DNA of 64,000 bases from Zanthoxylum bungeanum (lineage: Eukaryota; Streptophyta; Magnoliopsida; Sapindales; Rutaceae): assembly GCA_019454045.1 (NCBI GenBank), contig SKCR01034812.1, positions 124,001 to 188,000 on the forward strand, written 5' to 3'. Positions 32,040-45,046 of the stretch are shown piece by piece (positions within the stretch are counted from its first letter, which is position 1; each line of letters starts with the position of its first letter). The position numbers and the translations under genes are program-made. A model generated the notes under the pieces. That model had not been told where the DNA came from. It saw nothing but the letters and a program-made list of their open reading frames with translations, and ran no database searches.

Positions 32040-34225
32040 TGTAGGACACAGAAATTGGTGATGTTGTTCCAGGCTCGTGGCCTAGTTGGGAGTACGGAGT
32101 AGCCTGCGGGGGACTAAACCAGAGAAATAAAATGGAGTCGCCACCCAGAGTGAACTGGGAAAATGATTTAAGGCCGCACTCACCCCTCGCAAGGGAATAC
32201 CTCAAACCGTTGGGTTCGGAATGATCCATTACTTATGCCACTTGTAATGAACAGATTTTTGCAATAATCTAACCAAGTCTACGCAACATACGTTCCCAAG
32301 AGTACCATATTTCTAAGTTTATGTACATGAAAACAAAACCTATATCTAAGTTTGCATGCATAAAAGTAAATCGTCATAACGGTAAGCGGACAATTTCATG
32401 AACATATTAAATTGATGAATGCGGAAACATAAATAAATAATAAATCCAAATTAAATGCGAAATAATAAAAGACTAATAATACAAAATAAATACGGAATAA
32501 TAAATATGTGACCAAAGAATTTAGCCGTTTTCAATGTAGGACTTTGCATACCCGGTTGGACGTATTCCACGTCCAACCAAGCATGTCGGTTCCAAGACGA
32601 TAAAATAAAATATAACAAAGGGTGCCCTCAGGTCTTACCTTTTAAGTCGCCTCTTGGAAGTGCGTTACGCGGCCGTCGGAAGGGTTACTGCTCCGCAACT
32701 CCTCCGGTTCACTGGTTCAATGTTTTCCTTCGTCGCCTCACTATTTTGGGCTACTATTTTCTCTTCTTTCCGATTCAGTTTCGCTGCTGTTTTTGTCTCT
32801 GTTTTGGCACTGTTTTCAGGGACTGTTTCATGGGGTTTATGGACTGTTTTCAATGGTGATTTTGCACTGTTTTTTGGTCAATTTCTTGGACTGTTTTGGG
32901 GTGTTTTATTCACTATTTTGGGGTGTTTTAAGGGGCTATTTTGGGGACTGTTTTAGGGTGCAGTTTGGGGCTGGTATTGTTGAGGGTTTGTGGGCAGTTT
33001 CAGTTTGTTGCTGCATGGCCTGGGACGGGACTAAGGGCTGAGCGTGTGAGTGATGTGTGTACGTGAGAGTGAAGGGTGCGAGGGCTGTGTGAGTAGCGTG
33101 AGTGTGTCAAGGCTTATTAGTGTTAGTGCGTGGTGCATGGGGTTGGTGACGTGTGTTTTTATGTGAGCAGTGTGTGTGCGTGAGTGTTTGTTGGCTTGGT
33201 TTGTGATGATGATTTGGTGCTTGTCGTGGAGAGACGAGAGAGATCCAGGAAGCTTGTTAGGGTTTATTTTTGTTTTTTCTGCCGAGTGAGAGGAGTGCGT
33301 GCAGTTTTTGTGGCTTGTGTGGGACGAGGGTTATTGCTGGTCAGTGGGTGGCTGGCGTAGGTTGGGCTTAGTGTTTTTGTTGTGACTGACTTGGCCTGCT
33401 TGAGGTTACGTGGGGGCGCTGCATGAGAGGAGAGAAGGGTTGCGTTGTTGTTAATGGGTTGGGTGGTAGGCTTTTTTGTTTTGGTTGCTTAGGGACGTGA
33501 GAGAGAGAGAAGCGTGAGAGAGAGAGGGAGAGTTATCGGGAGTGAGAAGTGAGCTCTAGTTTTTTTCTTTACCGTGAGTGAGCTGTGGTGAAAGAGCTAG
33601 GGGTTCTAAGGTTGGGTTTATGCTTCTTTTTATAGGCAAGGGTTGGGGGTTGTCCTTATGCAAATAGGGAAGGAATATTGTGTAATTATGAGGGATATTT
33701 AGCTTGTGTATCATAAGGAAAAGATATCTTTAATTTAGGAAGGTAATTTGATTTAATTTAATTTTATTTTATTTAGTTTAGGAATGTGATTTAATTTAAT
33801 TAGGAAGGTGATTTATGAGATTTGATTTTATTTAGTTTAGGAATGTGATTTAATTTAATTATGAAGGTGATTTATGAGATTTGATTTAATTCTTTTAATT
33901 TGGAAAGGTGATTTGATTTGATTCTTTTAATTTAGGAAGGTGATTTATTAGGATTTCAACATGTGTTTAATGTGTGGATTTATTATTTTGGAGGGATTAT
34001 GGGCGTGTGGTTGGTTATTTTGGTGGGCTTTGGGCCAAGGATAAGTTTTAAAACAAATGCCTAACGAGCAAACCCGAAGCTAAGCAAACGAATTAATCAA
34101 ACAGGGTATTGATTTCTGAATTTTCCCTTCCGACGTCCGTTTCCCGCGACTTCCATAACTTAAAGAGTAGTGCCTCCGTACGAGGCTCATCATCATGACT
34201 TATATGCAAAAATGCAGTGCCTACA
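32040..34225 (-). mobile_element. Solo LTR of a second Tat-like family (reversed)
   Basis: On the minus strand it starts TGTAGGCACTGCATTTTTGC and ends GTGTCCTACA, like the host Tat LTR but diverged. GGATG flanks both sides (32035-32039 and 34226-34230), a perfect target duplication. It contains a minus-strand TATAAAA at about 33629 and three imperfect AT-rich repeats of about 70 bp near 33740-33955. Frames at 32654-33041 come from GGACTGTTTT repeats and are not genes. Confidence 0.92.
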
Positions 34226-34230
34226 GGATG

Positions 34231-34719
34231 ACCAGTCTACCACCCCGAGAATAAGGGACACAATAGGATCTTGATCCATGGAACCAAAAGAACTGAGCAA
34301 TCACCGAAGGAGAATTGGCAGAAGGAATCTGTAAACAGACTAAGGGGGCGACCAAAGCATTTTATAGGCAAAGGGGCGCCAAAGGCCAAGAGGATTCCTA
34401 AAAGGGTGAAGAAAACTCTCTGGCGCAAGGAATGCCTTACCAATGATGACATCAAGCCAATAAGACAAAGAAACCCCATCGGAGTAGGGAATGCATCCAT
34501 GCATACATGCATACATATCATATACACACAATTTTTTTTTATGTTCGCAAGCCTTGAAGAAAAAAAACAGCAAGGACGAGCAACTCCAAGAATGGAAAGG
34601 AACCTCGGGAATGAGGAAGAAGAACTTCAGGAATGGAGAACAACCTTGGGAATGAGGATGGATCAGGAGTTGAAGTGCCTCACCACCATCAGTTCAATAG
34701 TTCAGGAATGAATCCCAGG
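34231..34719 (+). other. Tat 3' untranslated region, second part
   Basis: No gene recognised. A 146-codon frame (34271-34711) is Lys/Arg/Glu-rich and starts in the purine-rich repeats continued from 31650; I see no domain in it. Confidence 0.5.
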
Positions 34720-36245
34720 GTCGAGGCCCATATTATCAATAGTTTGGGAATGAATCCCAATGGTCGAAGCACCTCATCATCATGAAAAAAATAAACTCCC
34801 CAGTGGATCGAAGATTCACGCAGATGGACCAAAATGCCATCACCCATTCAGTTCGGGAATGAATCCCAGAGGTCAAAGAACCTCAAGATCGAAGCATCTT
34901 AAAGATAAAAGCATCTCACACCCAGCATAGTTCGGGAACAAATCCCAAGGGTCGAAGCACTTCGCCATCAACTCAACTCAGTTCAGGAATAAATCCCAAA
35001 GATCCAAGCATCTCACACCCAGCATGATTCAGGAACAAATCCCAGGGGTCGAAGTACCTCGCCATCAACTCAACTCAGTTCGGGAATAAATCCAGAGATC
35101 GAAGCATCTCACACCCAACATGGTTCGGGAACAAATCCCAGGGGTCGAAGCACCTCGCCATCAATTAAACTCAGTTCGGGAATAAATCCCAGAGATCGAA
35201 GCATCTCACACCCAGCATAGTTCAGGAACAAATCCTAGGGGTCGAAGCACATCGCCATCAACTCAACTCAGTTCGAGAATAAATCCCAGAGATCGAAGAA
35301 TATCACACCCAGCATGGTTTGGGAATAAATCTCAGGGGTCGAAGCACCTCGCCATCAACTCAACTCAGTTCGGGAATAAATCCTAGAGATCGAAGCATAT
35401 CACACCCAGCATGGTTCAGGAATAAATCCCAGGGGTCGAAGCACCTCGCCATCAACTCAACTCAGTTCAGGAATAAATCCCAGAGATCAACTCAACTCAG
35501 TTCGGGAATAAATCCCAAAGATCAAATTATCTCACACCCAGTATGGTTCGGGAACAAATCCCAGGGGCCGAAGCACCTCGCCATCAACTCAACTCAGTTC
35601 GGGAATAAATCCCAGAGATCGAAGCATCTCACACCCAACATGGTTCGGGAACAAATCACAGGGTTTGAAGCACCTCGCCATCAACTCAACTCAGTTTGGG
35701 AATAAATCCCAAAGATCGAAGCATCTCACACCCAGCATGGTTTGGGAATAAATCCTAGGGGTCGAAGCACCTCGCCAGCAACTCAACTCAGTTCGGGAAT
35801 AAATCCTAGAGATCAAAGCATCTCACACCCAGCATGGTTCGGGAATAAATCCTATGGGTCGAAGCACCTCGCCGTCAACTCAACTCAGTTCGGGAATAAA
35901 TCCCAGAGATCGAAGCATCTCACACCCAGCATGGTTCGGGAATAAATCTCAGGGGTCGAAGCACCTCGCCATCAACTAAACTCAGTTCGGGAATAAATCC
36001 CAAAGATCGAAGCATCTCACACCCATGGGTCGAAGCACCTCGCCATCAACTAAACTCAGTTCGGGAATAAATCCCAGATATCGAAGCATCTCACACCCAG
36101 GGGTCGAAGCACCTCTCTATCAACTCAACTCAGTTCGAGAATAAATCTCAGGGGTTGAAGCATCTCACAACCAAGGGTCGAAGCACCTCGCCATCAACTC
36201 AACTCAGTTCGGGAATGAATCTTATAGATCGAAGCATCTCGCAAA
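34720..36245 (+). repeat. 97-bp dimeric tandem array in Tat 3' region
   Basis: About 15 units. Each has two related halves built on GTTCGGGAATAAATCCCAG and GTTCGGGAACAAATCCCAG, followed by ATCGAAGCATCTCACACCC or GTCGAAGCACCTCGCCATC. The period between 35171 and 35268 is 97 bp. The ends are more degenerate, the middle more homogeneous, and units near 36010-36170 lack one half. Tat-group elements are known to carry variable arrays here that can seed satellites. Confidence 0.9.
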
Positions 36246-36369
36246 AGTAGTGAAACAACAGGTAAGTCCAACAACGGCCAATGAACCAGGTAAGTAAAAA
36301 TACATGCATGACTTTGATAGGATTGTCACTGTCTTACACTGCAGAAGCCCCATCAAAGTGGGGGACGAC

Positions 36370-38257
36370 TGTAGGCATTGCATTTTTGCATGAGCCTGAT
36401 GATGAGGCTCGTATGGAGGCACTACCTGAAAAGTTTCAGAAGTTGCAAAAAAAATACCGGAATGAAAGAAAACCTCCAAAATTAGCCTCTCATCGGATTC
36501 GGACTCACTAGCCAGCCTCAGATTCGCTCAGTCAGCCGCTGTTTCAAACCTTAGCTTCGGACCTCCCATGCAGCCCATCCACGTGGCCCATGGCCCACCA
36601 TGCAATCGGCCCATGAACCCATGCAATCCATCCACAAGCCCAACACCCCATGGAATCCACATGTCCAAATCCCTTCGTCAACACTTTCCAATTTAATGAG
36701 ATTTGAGATCCCATCCTTACCAATTCAACAAGATTTGAGATATCTTCATCACCAAATTCATGAGATTTTATTCCTAAAATAAATTGATAATATATCTCCC
36801 AAATTTCCATGATTTGTTTCCCTATTTGGAGATCCCTTCAAATCATTATAAAAAAGAGGACCAAATCATCAAAGTGAAAAAGCTTGGACGGCAACAACAA
36901 CAAAAAACCCTAAGGCAGCGTGAGGAGAAGCAACCACCACCAAAAAAACCTGAAAAATAACCAAGCAACCACCACCAAAAAAACCAGAAAAACAACCAAG
37001 CAACCACCACCGAAAAACCCAGAAAAACAACCAAGCAACCACCACCAAAGAAACAAAATACAACCAAAACAGTAGCCAAATAACTAAAAAAACAGCAACC
37101 AAAACAACCAAACAGCAGCCAAATCACCGAAAATACCAACCAAATCACTGCAAAATAACAGCCCAAAAATCACAAAATAGCAGCCCAAAAAACTGTGAAA
37201 ACAGCGCCCAAAAAATAACCAAAATAGCAGTCCAAAAATCGCAAAATATCACCTAAAAAATGCAACAAGAATATAGCAAAACAACAACCAGAAATTGCAA
37301 ACCAGCAACCAGAAACAGCAAACCTTGAAACCAAGCTTTGATCCTTCTGGCGACGGCCTAATGCACTTCCGAGAAAGTAACTTAAAATGTAAGACCTTAA
37401 GGCACCCTCACCATATTTATTTTCATAGTTCCAGACGCTGCATGTCTGACTGGACGTGAAATACGTCCAGCCGGGTATGCGAAGTCCTACATCAAAAACA
37501 GCCAAATCTTTGGCCACATCTCCTCTTTGGCATTTCATTATTTATCTTATTTATTTATTTATTCACTTTTATCGTTATTTTATTTCGCCTTTATTTTGTT
37601 ATTTATCTTTTTTTCTATTTATCATTATTTTATTACTTCGCCTTTATTTGTGTTTGTTCATGTTGATGATTATAAACGTTATTATCTCTATTGGTATATC
37701 GGATGGAAACCCAGACGTAAATTCCGTAGCCGAATCCGAATGGATGATAGTGCGGTCTGTACTTGGGATACAACTCCACGTGCCATTCGGGAAATACTCG
37801 TATATGTGTGATTAACCCTTGTTTGTTATTTATTTATTGACGTTTTTCCTGTTTTTGAATGTTTATTATAATTTTGGTTATCGCATCTAGTATTTCTTAA
37901 TTTAATATGCTTTTGGAACTATGTTATTGTGATTATTAATATTTATGGGTGTGCAAATTTGTGTTTATTTGAATTACCTTGCATGAACTGCATAAGACTT
38001 GGCTATACCATTGTGTGAACCCGTCCATTATACCAGCATAAGTAAGAGACCATTCTGAACCCAACGGTTTAAGGTCTTCCCTTGCGAGGGGTGAGTGCGG
38101 CCTTAAATCTCTCCCAGTTCACACTAGGTGGCGACTCCTTTATTCTCCAGTTTAGTCCCCCGCGAGCTAATCCGTACTCTCTACGGGCTGCGAGCCCAAC
38201 AGTGTCGTGGTCGCCGAACATCATAGGCATAGCGGTAAACCCCTATTTGCTCCTACA
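36370..38257 (+). repeat. 3' LTR of the Tat element
   Basis: 1888 bp, TGTAGG...CCTACA, preceded by a purine tract and followed by target duplication ATCAC. TATAAAA at 36847-36853. After it comes an ACC-rich stretch and a segment absent from the 5' LTR (about 37030-37835). TGGCGACTCC, identical to the first ten bases of the primer site, is at 38129-38138. Confidence 0.93.
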
Positions 38258-38262
38258 ATCAC

Positions 38263-38557
38263 ATAAGCCTTAGCTCACTTAGGATCAGGACAACTTAATG
38301 CTCATACAGAGCAATTTCACCAAGAGATACCTACTAGAAATCCGAATAGAGATGGGTTTTTGTCTTGAGGGGATCGACATATAAATGTACTATGAGAGAC
38401 TTTAGGGTAGTAGATGAAGTAGATAGTGACTTAGGCAAGAGTAATATGACAATTCCATCTTCCCAGAGTGATGTAGAGGCCTGCTTAGAGTGGAAGATGA
38501 AAATAGAGTTCATTGTTTATTTCTATAACTAAGAATAAGATAAGAAGGTGAAACTAA
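38263..38557 (+). pseudogene. Chromovirus gag fragment 1
   Basis: Near its end one frame reads DVEACLEWKMKIE followed, across stops, by DKKVKL, the conserved entry of a gag type found in many plant chromoviruses. It joins the DNA left of the Tat element (to 9608) and continues at 40175 past a solo LTR. Confidence 0.65.
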
Positions 38558-40169
38558 TGTATGAGTGAAGCGGGGTTTATCGTTATGCTCATGAAACCAA
38601 AGACCACGATACTGTTGGACTCGTAGCCCGTAGAGATTACGGATAGCCCACAAAGGACTACCCAGAGAATTAATTAATCGCCACTAAGTACAATACATTG
38701 GGAAAGATTTAAGGCCACACTACACCCCTCGTAAAATCTAACCTTAAACATGTTTGGGTTTGGAATGATCCCTTACTGGTGCCACTATAATATCCAGGTT
38801 TAAAAGAGACGAAGTCATGTCTTATTATTCAGAATCACACAATGACAATTTAAAGCATACGATTCTTCAATCATTAACAACAAAGAATAATAAGGAAGTA
38901 AAATTGACAAATATAAACATCTAGAAGCGGTATAATACTAATTAAATAGAAAAAATAAATATCTTGTTAGCCTGTCTTCGGAAAAGCCTGACCGGATATT
39001 TTTTATGTCTTTGATGTCCAGTCGGACATAGTTCATATTTGGCCGGACATTCCTTGCAACTTAGAATGATCGTTAAAATATAAACATCGGTACCAACAAT
39101 AACAACTAAACAGTTATGGCATAACATTATTAAAATAGTAATAAAATGATAATGAAACATAACATAGCACGTTTCTCATCGGTCTGGCTTCGGAGAAGTC
39201 TGGCCAGACTTTCTTTGTGTAATACATGTCCAACCAGACTTAATACAAATCTAGCCGGATATTCATCGTGATACACAATGCAGAAACATGCATAACTTAC
39301 AAGAATAATAAAACAGAAAGAAAATGACTATAAAATTGGGCAATAATAACAAAACAGTAAATAAACAGGAGATGGAACGTCGGGATATAGTTTCATATAG
39401 GGGATTTTCGACCAAATATGCCATGGGTCTGGTCGGAAATTCCATGTGAACTAGTGAGGGGGACAAAAATAGAAACATGCATTACTATAGCAAAGGGTAG
39501 GAAACAACATAACAATATAAAGAAAATGAGATCTGTGAAATCGGTCTTTCGTATAATTATTTCTCAGTAGTACGTGAAGTTACATCTCGAGTGCAGACCA
39601 TATTATCATTCATTCAGAATCGGTTATGAAATTTACATATGGGTTTCCATCTTATATACTAAAGGGGAGAAATCATATATGGCCGGATATATATCTGACT
39701 TGTGTATGTCTAGCCGGATGTGAATCAAGTCCAGATGGACATACTGTATCGAGACAATACTCTAAAATGAGTAGAAACAGCGATGAGGGTGCCCTCAGGT
39801 CGTAACTTAAGTTAAATTCATTAGTAGTTTGGTATTATCCAACTTCTTTATCTCATAACTAGCAGATGCATTATGTCTGACAGGATTTAGGATTTCCAAT
39901 ATATATACGGTTGATGTTCATGTCTGAGAGAGGTCTGGCAGGGCATAGGTGATGTCCGATCGAATGTTCATGTCTGAGAAAGGTCTGGACAGACATATGT
40001 GATATCTGACATGTTGTTCATAGACATAGGTGATGTCCGGCCAAGACTTGGCTGTTTTTCAAATTCTCTAGAGTTTATTTCCCTTCCGACATTTAGCATT
40101 TCAAACTTTCAAGTGGTGTCCCTATACGAGATTCACCACCGGACTATGCGTAAAGATGCAAAGTCTACA
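38558..40169 (-). mobile_element. Solo LTR, diverged Tat-like (reversed)
   Basis: On the minus strand it starts TGTAGACTTTGCATC and ends AAACCCCGCTTCACTCATACA. The U5 section matches the Tat LTRs (GGGATCATTCC, GAGGGGTG, GGCCTTAAATCTTTCCC). ACTAA (38553-38557) and ACTAG (40170-40174) flank it. It contains scattered CCGGACAT-like motifs and a ~50-bp tandem repeat at about 39917-40042. Confidence 0.85.
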
Positions 40170-40423
40170 ACTAGCAATCATAGAGTTCATAGACTATTCA
40201 ATCATTTGGTATCAAGTAGTTAGCAATATGAGGCATAATCGTGAGAGACATATAGAGACTTAGGGTGAGTTGCAAGCTCTTATATGAAAATGATTTATAC
40301 CTAAGCATACCACATAGACTTATAATAGAAGCTTTAAAACCTTTACCAAGGCTCCAATAGTGTAAAAGATTACCACAAAGAAATAGAAATTATTATGATT
40401 ACGGCTACTATAGAGAAGGATAA
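40170..40423 (+). pseudogene. Chromovirus gag fragment 2
   Basis: Conceptual reading across stops gives a Y-Q/R-L-Q-SLTQGSxSVxEYYKE-like segment, seen as NLYQGSNSVKDYHKEIEIIM near 40337-40396, followed by TATIEKD at the next insertion. It links fragment 1 and fragment 3 of the same gag. Confidence 0.75.
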
Positions 40424-42875
40424 TGTCACATCCCCAATCCGGAGATGCTACCGACATGGAATAGGCCGTACTATCTCCCTAAGCCACTGATCTTCTAATT
40501 ACAAACAGTGCTGAGACTGGACTTTACTTAACTTGACTAAACTCTATTTTTGACTAAACTCTATTTCTAACACCCTAGTGACTGCCATCAGTATTCGTCC
40601 TCCCGAGCTCGTCCTCCATGAACCTGTAAAACAAAACACTAGGAGTGGGAGGGTTAGATCGTTAAATGATCTAAGTGAGTGGATGGTTTTAAAATGAAAA
40701 CTGAACTACTTTTTGAAACTCATGTTTTAGAAATCAAATCAGACATTTTCTGAAAACTTTTCTTTCCTGAAAGCCGTTCTCTTTCTAGAAACCTTTGTGA
40801 AAATCTTTTCTGAAAGTCTCTTATGAAGTTTTTGTTTCTGAAAACTTTATTTCTAGAAAAATTCTCTGTAAAACTATCTTTTCTGAAAGTATGTCTCTGA
40901 AAACTATTTCTGAAATATCTGCTTCTGAAAACTGTCTCTGAAAAACCTGATGCATGGAGGCGTTACGTATCGCCGTCCCCCCATATACCTAACTAGAGCC
41001 AGGAGTGCAAATCCATGACATTGGGGCGTTATGTATCACCATCCTTCAAAGCATGCCACTACCTATCCCTAAATCTAGTGGTCTTGAGGCGTTACGTATC
41101 GCCGTCTCCCAGGCCACTAAACTAGAACTGGGGGTCCGGATCTATGCTACCCTCTAAGCTATGAATCTAGGATCTATGGGCATCTGTCATCCCTAGTCCT
41201 GAACTAGGATCTGGGCGTTATGTATCACCATCTCCCCCGTCCTCTACATGTGCACATGTGCTCTCCGTCAATTCCATATCTGAATCAAGTTACATACTGA
41301 GGTGGGTTTTCCCCCATGTCTCGAAAACATAAAATCATGCTTTTGAAAACATCTCTTTTTAAAACATTTCTCGGAACATGCTTAATTACAATATAATATA
41401 AAAAAAACTTGGCTAATGCCCTAAACACAGAAAATGTAAGTCTGATATTTAAAATAATCATAAATTAAAATCAACTTAAGAAAAAGTGTATCCACTCATA
41501 GATTTGGAATTTGGCTGGCGTAACTTCTTTGCGCTGACAGGATTTGTGGTTCCTACAATAACCTTTAATGGGCAACTTAGTTAGAATATAAATCGTAGAA
41601 TACACTTCGAAACTATTATTACTGCAAGGGATTTTTTTCAACTATTTCAGGGTAATTTACGTGTATAAAAGATGATAAGAAGTCATTCGGGTGGTCTCTA
41701 ATATCCTGAGTCAAAACTGAATTGGTAAAAAAAATTATCCTAGAAAATGGCCACGCGTCGCGACACGACCTAGAGAAGGCCGAGACAGTGAGCTATTTTT
41801 GGGTTCGCATCGAGACGTGAATCTATGCGCGTCGCGACGCGCACAACACAGAATCGAATTGGGGCTTATTTTTCTAGAACGCGTTGCGATGCGAGGTGAG
41901 TGGCGTAGCGACGCGAGGCCAATTTCAGGGCCTAATACCAATTCTGTCATGTCTAACTTGCTCGAAACACGTTTTTTACACTTCCACACTAACACTTTTG
42001 CACAAAAAACTTCTTAAACTATCCCATTCATTCTTCAGACTCCAAATACCACTACCCTAATATCATTTAACTCAAGAATCTCATCTTAAATTTATTACTT
42101 AGGATTTTCTTAATTCTTGATCAACCTTCCATAAAACCATTTTCTTAGTTTATTATCTACCTCAATGCAATTACTAGCATGCCGATAAAACTACCATAAT
42201 ATCATTTTATTAAAATCTCATAACTTAGAATTTGGGTCAAGATTCTTTACCTTTTTTCTCTTGACTTCTTTCACTCCACAAGCTCTCAATAGTTGCCAAG
42301 CCTCTTCTATATTATGGAGATTTGGTATTTTCCCTCTCTTCTCTTCTTCTTCTTCCCTCTTCTCTCTTCTTCTTCTTCTTCTTCTTCTCTTCTTCTTCTT
42401 CTTCTTCTTCTTCTTTTCTCTCATCCTCAAGTTTCTCTCTCTTTCTCTACAAATTAGAGACTAAGGAATAGTGTCTTTTATATAATGGGGCTATTTGACT
42501 AATTTTAATACTTTTTAAAATAAGAAATATTATAATATTTGAGATAATTTGAGAGTTTTCTAGATAAGTCCATAAATTACTATTCATCCAGATTTTTTAT
42601 CTGCATTTTCAACCTATTACTGGTTCAGTTTTAGAAAAATATTCAACGCTTAGGTCTCGATCTTAGCTTTCCGTCGATATAAAATTGATAAATATCAGAA
42701 TTCATATGAGAAATTTATGACCCAAATACCCTGGGCTGTCTGGAGTAGAATATCGTATCATCTATAAAATTATTATCCAAAGTTATTTCATGAGGGTATA
42801 TATGTCCAAGCATGATTTATATTATGTGACACTCATCCCATGATGTAACAGTAGTTGAAATTCTCGGTCGTTACA
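40424..42875 (-). mobile_element. Solo LTR of a chromovirus-like element (reversed)
   Basis: On the minus strand it starts TGTAACGACCGAGAATTTC and ends GGGGATGTGACA. GATAA flanks both ends (40419-40423 and 42876-42880), a perfect duplication. A minus-strand TATATAAAA lies at 42476-42484, with a purine-rich leader (the CTT run at 42340-42418 on the plus strand) downstream. It contains GCGCGTCGCGACGCGC (41827-41842), a 16-bp palindrome, and four GGCGTTACGTATCGCC-type repeats at about 40970-41230. Confidence 0.9.
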
Positions 42876-43191
42876 GATAAAGAGGCGGCCATGGTTAGGC
42901 TCTTGAATGGTTTGAACAAATAGATTGCCAATGTAATAAACATGCAACACTATGTTGAGCTAGAGGGTATGGTACACATGGCTATGAAGGTGGAACGGCA
43001 GTTGAGGAAGAAATGAACAAAAATGTACCTGACGGGTTCCAATTCTTCTTAAAAACCTCAATGGAGTGGTAATGAGAAGAGAGATGAGGCTATTTATAAA
43101 GGGTGTATTGAAACAACTAAAGGGAATATAATGGATTTAATAAGTTTAAACCCAATGCCAATGTCCCACCAACTAAAAATAGGGACATTAA
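42876..43191 (+). pseudogene. Chromovirus gag fragment 3
   Basis: Reads DKEAAMVRLLNGLNK, a stop, IANVINMQHYVELEGMVHMA and MKVERQLRRK, characteristic of the C-terminal gag region of these elements, then low-complexity Asn/Lys/Pro-rich linker. Cut at 43191 by a solo LTR. Confidence 0.9.
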
Positions 43192-45046
43192 TGTTAGTTC
43201 TTAGACATGCCACAAGATCTCTAAGATGATTTGTGTGTGAATATTAAAGAAGTTTGCGGAAAAAACTTACATTGATCGGATGTTGGATTTCAAAAATTCC
43301 TTTGTATTTGTTGAAGCTCCAAGCTTTGTTGAATCTTTAATTCCAAGTGTGAGTTTCCCTATCACCTTAATCAACTCTTCAAGTGCTAGCTTTGTTTGAT
43401 TTTGAAGTAAAATCAATGGAGGAATATCATGAAGCTCACGGTAAAGCAAGGAGAAGGAGAGAGTTTATGCTTTTTATATTTTGTTTTTCTCAAAGCAATT
43501 ACCTTAGTCAACTTTCAAAAATTTGTGTATATCTTTTCAAAAGAAAAGTAAAGTGTGTTGAGCAAGTCTTTAATAAATGCTCTCAACCACTTCCATCACC
43601 AAAAAAGTGACTAGTGATGTAAGTAGTGGGTCCCACCACTTTAATTCAAAATTCAAGTGGGATTAGACAACACACTTCGGGCTCGGGTTCGTTTAATCTA
43701 ATTAAACGAATTTTCCGTCGCGACATAATTAAATCCAATTTAATTAAATAATAATGTCTAGCAAAATTATTGTGAAAGTCGCTTACGAATTAATTCTAAA
43801 TTAATTCGTTCGCCAGAATTAAAATCTAATTTTAATTCCGCCCTGAAATCCGATTTAAATTATATCCAATATTTTATTTAATCGATTAATTCTAAATTAA
43901 TCGCTCTCTCTCTTCAATCCAAATTTTATCCCAGATAAATTCTTGCCGCAATTAATCCTAGATTAATTTTCTCCCTCTCATAATTAATCCTAGATTAATT
44001 CCGTTCGAGTCAAATGTCATCGGTGAATCTTTGGGAAGCGACCCAAGAGATCCCTGGATATGTTGATAATAAATCCGGTCATCGGACTATCCGAACACGT
44101 GCGTACCCCGTACCACATTTTTACCGATTTACAAGACATGGTTGGCTTCTAGTAAAACACCGTGCCTACCCAATTCTCCAAAAATATTCAACGAAGAATA
44201 TATAATCTATATCAAGCGTAATATAGTATGTATTGCGTATTACAATCCAGTATCGGATGTCACATGCTAGGCCTGGGGCTGGAATTGTGTCTGCCCCGTA
44301 CAAAGCATATATCGGATCACAAGCAACTAGTCTATTTAATAGGATAATCATGACCTAGTCATACTATCCCAATAGCTGCAACATTTGAGAGTACTAGTTA
44401 TGTATCCATGCGTGATCATCATCTCCATATGACTGAAGTGATACTTCCATCTTGACATCACACCCAATACACTACAATTCTCAGTAAACCTAGAAGAGGC
44501 GTACACAGAACCTGTTAAAGCCCCGGACGACCAAAACCAAAGCGTACTGATTGTCGCAAGTATTAACGATGCAAGTCTCAGGTTAAGACCACATACACCT
44601 ACCCTGATGCAGATTCCCATAGACACATAGTCATACTACCAATGGGATTCCGATGGGTCTATCCAGAGTGAAACTGTTCCCGGCCCAATGGCTAACAGAA
44701 GCTCCTATCACACTTGCATAAGTATCTTATACTTAAATATATGAGAACTATGTGGTTAAGCTTCCATAACGCGCACAAGTGCAATACTAATCTATTTCGC
44801 ATTATCGAAGTCCAGTCTCGATAATACTACGACTATGGATATTTAATGATTAAACCGTTCGTGGATTAATACTGTCTCATATCTTATTAATTCGAAACTA
44901 ATCATAAAGACTTTTATCATTTATATATCAAAGTAATCTAATTACAAAATGATAAAATAGCAAGTTCTTTTGTCACATAGTTAATTTGTACAAAAACCAC
45001 AATTTCTTTTACAAATAGTGATGCTATGGGTCATAATTGTCCAACA
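43192..45046 (-). mobile_element. Solo LTR of the copia family (reversed)
   Basis: On the minus strand: TGTTGGACAATTATG ... ACTAACA. ATTAA flanks it on both sides (43187-43191 and 45047-45051). It is the same family as 10430-12386 and the LTR 57319-59311. The interior holds small frames (for example 44348-44626) also present in the other copies, which I do not regard as genes. Confidence 0.92.

Larger units (their letters stand above)
9609..38257 (+). mobile_element. Tat/Ogre-like Ty3/gypsy element, multiply interrupted
   Basis: LTRs start TGTAGGCATTG at 9609 and 36370 and end CTCCTACA at 12553 and 38257. ATCAC occurs directly outside both ends (9604-9608 and 38258-38262), a perfect 5-bp target duplication. 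Between them lie a primer site, gag, protease-RT, RNase H, a second (archaeal-type) RNase H, integrase, a long 3' untranslated region with a tandem array, a purine tract (GTGGGGGACGAC, to 36369) and the 3' LTR. The second RNase H and the repeat-rich 3' region are hallmarks of the Tat/Ogre/Retand group. Removing later insertions (10430-12386, about 18228-30986, 32040-34225) leaves roughly 11.7 kb, normal for the group. Confidence 0.93.

Noticed and set aside
32654..33041. FWGLF-type hydrophobic frames
   Set aside because: Derived from GGACTGTTTT-like repeats inside a reversed solo LTR.
35319..35945. Ser/Asn-rich frames in the Tat 3' region
   Set aside because: Produced by the 97-bp array; they pass through different frames of the same unit and end at random.
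34720..36245. Regular repeats that could be taken for a CRISPR array
   Set aside because: No unique spacers; the unit is a continuous 97-bp tandem repeat in a plant retroelement.
36846..37166. Trp/Phe/Val-rich hydrophobic antisense frames (also 9974-10171) that look like membrane proteins
   Set aside because: Antisense of ACC/AAA-rich LTR leader repeats; low complexity explains them.
42218..42430. Poly-Lys/Arg/Glu minus-strand frame
   Set aside because: Translation of a (CTT)n microsatellite in an LTR leader.
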